From Herbiconiux moechotypicola (GTDB lineage: Bacteria; Actinomycetota; Actinomycetes; Actinomycetales; Microbacteriaceae): a stretch of 64,000 nucleotides of DNA. The DNA lies in assembly GCF_024979255.1 (NCBI RefSeq), contig NZ_JANLCN010000004.1:62001-126000 (forward strand), written 5' to 3'. Both the position numbers and the translations under genes were made by a program. A model generated the notes under the pieces. The model did not search any database. It worked only from the letters and a program-made list of their open reading frames with translations, and had not been told where the DNA came from. Below, piece by piece: positions 61,602 through 64,000 of the stretch; within the stretch, counting starts at the first letter, position 1, and each line of letters opens with the position of its first letter.

Positions 61602-62440
61602 CAGAGCTTCAATCCACTCGAGGCGATCGACTGCACGATGGAGCGCTGCGCGATCAGGAACACGATGAGCACCGGGATGATCGCGAGCGTGATGCCCGCC
61701 GCGATCGTGCCGAGCGACCCGGTGGAGAACCGTCCGGCCAGCAGCACCAGGCCCACGGGGAGCGTCTGCGTCTCGGTGTCGTTGATCATGACCAGCGGCA
61801 GCAGCAGGTCGTTCCACCAGTAGGTGAAGGTGAGGATGCCGAGGGTCGCCAGCGCGGGCCCCGACAGCGGCAGCATCACTTGGAAGAAGGTGCGCACGTG
61901 GCCCGCCCCGTCGATGGTGGCCGCCTCTTCGAGCTCGCGCGGCAGGCTCAAGAAGTGCTGCCGCAGCAGGAAGATGCCGAACGCGCTGAACACCCCGGGG
62001 AGGATGAGCGACCACAGCGTGTTGGTGAGCTGCAGCTTCGACATCACGAGGAACAGCGGCACGATCGTGACCTGGATGGGGATCATGAGTGACCCGATCA
62101 CCACGGCGAACGCGATGCCCTTGCCCGGGAAGTCGAAGCGGGCGAACGCGTAGCCGGCGGTGGAGCAGGTGATGAGCTGTGCCGCCGTGATGGTGGTGGA
62201 CACGATCAGCGAGTTGAGGATGAACCGGAAGTACGGCACCTGCGTCGCCACCTTGCCGAAGTTCTCCAGCGTCGGGTCGGCGGGGAAGAGGGTGGGCGGC
62301 AGCTGGTAGAGCTCCGCGTCGGTGGGTGAGATCGCGCCGCGGAAGATCCACAGGAACGGGGCGATGATGGCCAGCGCGGCGATGCCGAGCACGGCGAAGA
62401 CGAGGATGCGCGAGAGCACCGTGGCGGTCGTGGTTCTCAT
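61601..62440 (-). CDS. sugar ABC transporter permease (MalG type), fucoside operon
   Basis: 279 residues, six helices, EAA loop EEAATIDGAGHVRTFFQVMLP. It overlaps the MalF-type gene by ATGA. No ATPase is encoded nearby. Confidence 0.94.
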   Translation of the reverse strand: MRTTTATVLSRILVFAVLGIAALAIIAPFLWIFRGAISPTDAELYQLPPTLFPADPTLENFGKVATQVPYFRFILNSLIVSTTITAAQLITCSTAGYAFARFDFPGKGIAFAVVIGSLMIPIQVTIVPLFLVMSKLQLTNTLWSLILPGVFSAFGIFLLRQHFLSLPRELEEAATIDGAGHVRTFFQVMLPLSGPALATLGILTFTYWWNDLLLPLVMINDTETQTLPVGLVLLAGRFSTGSLGTIAAGITLAIIPVLIVFLIAQRSIVQSIASSGLKL

Positions 62441-63444
62441 TGGTAGTGCGTCCACTTCTTCGACACGCGGAACTGGATCGTCGTGAGCACGATGAGCACC
62501 ACGAGCAGGGTGAGCCCGACCGCCGAGGCGTAGCCGAGGTCGAACGCGCCGAACGCGAGGTCGTAGATGTACTGCACGATGGTGCGGCTGGCGTCGCCCG
62601 GCCCACCGCCCGTGAGCACCTTCGGCTCGGCGAAGAGCTGGAAGGCGCTGATGGTGTTGATGACGAGCAGGAACAGCACCGTGGGGGAGAGCAGGGGGAG
62701 GGTGATGCGGAAGAACCGCTGCCACGCGTTCGCCCCGTCGACGATGGCCGCCTCGCGGATCTCGGTGGGGATCGACTGCAGGCCGGCGATGTAGATGAGG
62801 ATGGAGAAGCCGACCGTCTTCCACGACGACACGATGATCACCGAGATGGGCGCCCAGAAGCTGGAGCCGAGCCAGTCGATGCGGTCGATGCCGATGAGGC
62901 CGAGCCAGTAGTTCACCAGTCCGAGGTCTTTGTTGAGCAGGAAGCGCCAGATGAGCGCCACCGCCGACGACGACACGACGAACGGGAAGAGGAAGGAGAG
63001 CCGGAAGAACCCGCGCAGCCAGTTCGGCATGCGCGTCTCCAGCAGCACGGCGAGCAGGAGCCCGATCACCACGTTGACGGCCAGGATGACGACGGCCATG
63101 AAGGCGGTCGAGCGGTACACGTCGGCCAGGCGGGTGTCGGAGAACAGGCGCACGAAGTTGTCGACGCCGATGAAGGTGCCGTCGGAGAGCAGGTTCCAGC
63201 GGAAGAAGCTCAGCACCACCACGGCGATGCTCGGCGCGAACACGAAGATCGCGAAGGCGATCAGCGACGGGGTGAGGAAGGCGACGGCCGCGCGGGTGTC
63301 GCGGGTGCGGCGGTTGCGGCCGGCTCGCCGGGGGCGACGGATGCGCGGGCTACCCGCATCCGCCGCCCCGGCCGGGCTACCGCTCGGCTGGGCGCTGCCG
63401 CCGGCGGCGAGGCCGGCGTCACGCTCCACGGTGAGTCTCGTCAT
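62437..63444 (-). CDS. sugar ABC transporter permease (MalF type), fucoside operon
   Basis: 335 residues. About 50 N-terminal Gly/Ser/Pro/Arg-rich residues precede six helices and the EAA loop REAAIVDGANAWQRFFRITLP. The binding-protein stop is one base upstream. Confidence 0.94.
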   Translation of the reverse strand: MTRLTVERDAGLAAGGSAQPSGSPAGAADAGSPRIRRPRRAGRNRRTRDTRAAVAFLTPSLIAFAIFVFAPSIAVVVLSFFRWNLLSDGTFIGVDNFVRLFSDTRLADVYRSTAFMAVVILAVNVVIGLLLAVLLETRMPNWLRGFFRLSFLFPFVVSSSAVALIWRFLLNKDLGLVNYWLGLIGIDRIDWLGSSFWAPISVIIVSSWKTVGFSILIYIAGLQSIPTEIREAAIVDGANAWQRFFRITLPLLSPTVLFLLVINTISAFQLFAEPKVLTGGGPGDASRTIVQYIYDLAFGAFDLGYASAVGLTLLVVLIVLTTIQFRVSKKWTHYQ

Positions 63445-63445
63445 G

Positions 63446-64000
63446 TCAGCTGCAGGTCACGATCGACTCGAGCTCGCCCTGCATCGTGGCCAGGCCTTCG
63501 TCGACGCCGACCTCTCCGGCGAAGATGAGCTGCAGGTTGCGAAGCACAGCGGCCTCGTACTCGCTGTAGTTCGTCGGCGCCGGGTAGGGCACGAGGGTGT
63601 CGTAGTCGTCGATGCTCGCGTAGAACAGGTCGGAGTTCACCGGGGGCACACCCACCTCGCTGATGGTGTCGGCCGCCGCGCGGAGCGACGGGATGGAGTC
63701 GCCGGGCGCCTCGGGGGTGCCGACGATGGCGTTCTGGATGTCCTCGCTCACCGTGAACTTCTGGAACTCCCAGGCCAGGTCGGGGTTGGCCGACGACTTG
63801 AGGATGGGGTAGCCGGCCCCGCCGAACACCGTCTTGTAGGTCTCGCCGGTGGGGTAGAGCTGGATGTCGAACGCGGTGAACCCGGCCGGCACGAAGGTGC
63901 CGATCGGCCAGCGGCCGGCGCCGAACATGGCGATGGTGCCGTTCTGGAAGCGGGTGAACACGTCGCTCATGGGCATCGGCGCCGGGGCGATCTTCTTCTC
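63446..64000 (-). CDS. sugar ABC transporter substrate-binding protein, 5'-truncated by window edge
   Basis: The C-terminal 184 or so residues of a family 1 solute-binding protein, with GTIAMFGAGRWPIG, PILKSSANPDLAWEFQKF and a Tyr-rich final lobe. The frame stays open to the window end, so the signal peptide and most of the first lobe lie outside. It is the first visible gene of the fucoside operon. Confidence 0.9.
   Translation of the reverse strand, partial: EKKIAPAPMPMSDVFTRFQNGTIAMFGAGRWPIGTFVPAGFTAFDIQLYPTGETYKTVFGGAGYPILKSSANPDLAWEFQKFTVSEDIQNAIVGTPEAPGDSIPSLRAAADTISEVGVPPVNSDLFYASIDDYDTLVPYPAPTNYSEYEAAVLRNLQLIFAGEVGVDEGLATMQGELESIVTCS

Overview
The window is about 70 % GC, almost fully coding, and reads as chromosome of a Microbacteriaceae-like actinobacterium (Leifsonia/Herbiconiux type). 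The reasons are the G/C-ending codons, many leaderless genes with a TANNNT box 6-8 nt before the start codon, LacI-controlled sugar operons without their own ATPase, and a galU/rimJ block with actinobacterial synteny. No integrase, transposase, CRISPR array or phage gene was seen. No gene-free stretch exceeds about 185 bp. The largest (46749-46930, 22787-22942, 7454-7598, 49076-49207) hold nothing recognisable except operators in 7541-7576.

Layout. (1) 1-7453: the 3' part of a Pls/PosA-type NRPS-like membrane synthetase, an M1 aminopeptidase, a convergent Sfp-type phosphopantetheinyl transferase that could activate the synthetase, and a secreted cell-wall-binding-repeat protein. (2) 7541-19925: a carbohydrate regulon with GH42, GH1, LacI, a GH5-like enzyme, an ABC importer and a GH36-like alpha-galactosidase. 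It is tied together by copies of a GTAAACC-GGTTTAC operator. (3) 19987-28886: a PhyH dioxygenase with a divergent AraC regulator, a VIT-family transporter, a luciferase-like monooxygenase, a YbaK deacylase, a giant helicase-like protein with degraded Walker motifs, and a tiny C-terminally conserved protein. (4) 28931-34979: the housekeeping block mscL, FmdB-type zinc ribbon, 5-formyl-THF cyclo-ligase, galU, lipoprotein, RimJ-type acetyltransferase, GlpR-like membrane protein, acyltransferase and tRNA-Ala. The moeA/glp gene expected after galU is absent. (5) 35020-43014: membrane protein, DenD-like dehydrogenase, amidase, MoxR/VWA pair, K+ channel. (6) 43035-49075: a two-component system (a double-module kinase and a LuxR regulator) between two secreted surface proteins.

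(7) 49208-56048 is the most unusual part. It is an eight-gene minus-strand operon with an NMT1/THI5-type substrate-binding protein, two permeases, an ATPase, a GTP-cyclohydrolase-I paralogue, a creatininase-family amidohydrolase, an SDR and a LacI regulator. The cyclohydrolase keeps the zinc and purine-base residues but has lost three triphosphate-binding residues. I infer uptake and ring-opening of an unphosphorylated purine- or pterin-like compound. (8) 57046-64000: a fucoside operon with sugar ABC importer, DUF624 protein, esterase, GH151-like alpha-L-fucosidase and FucU-type mutarotase. It runs off the right edge.
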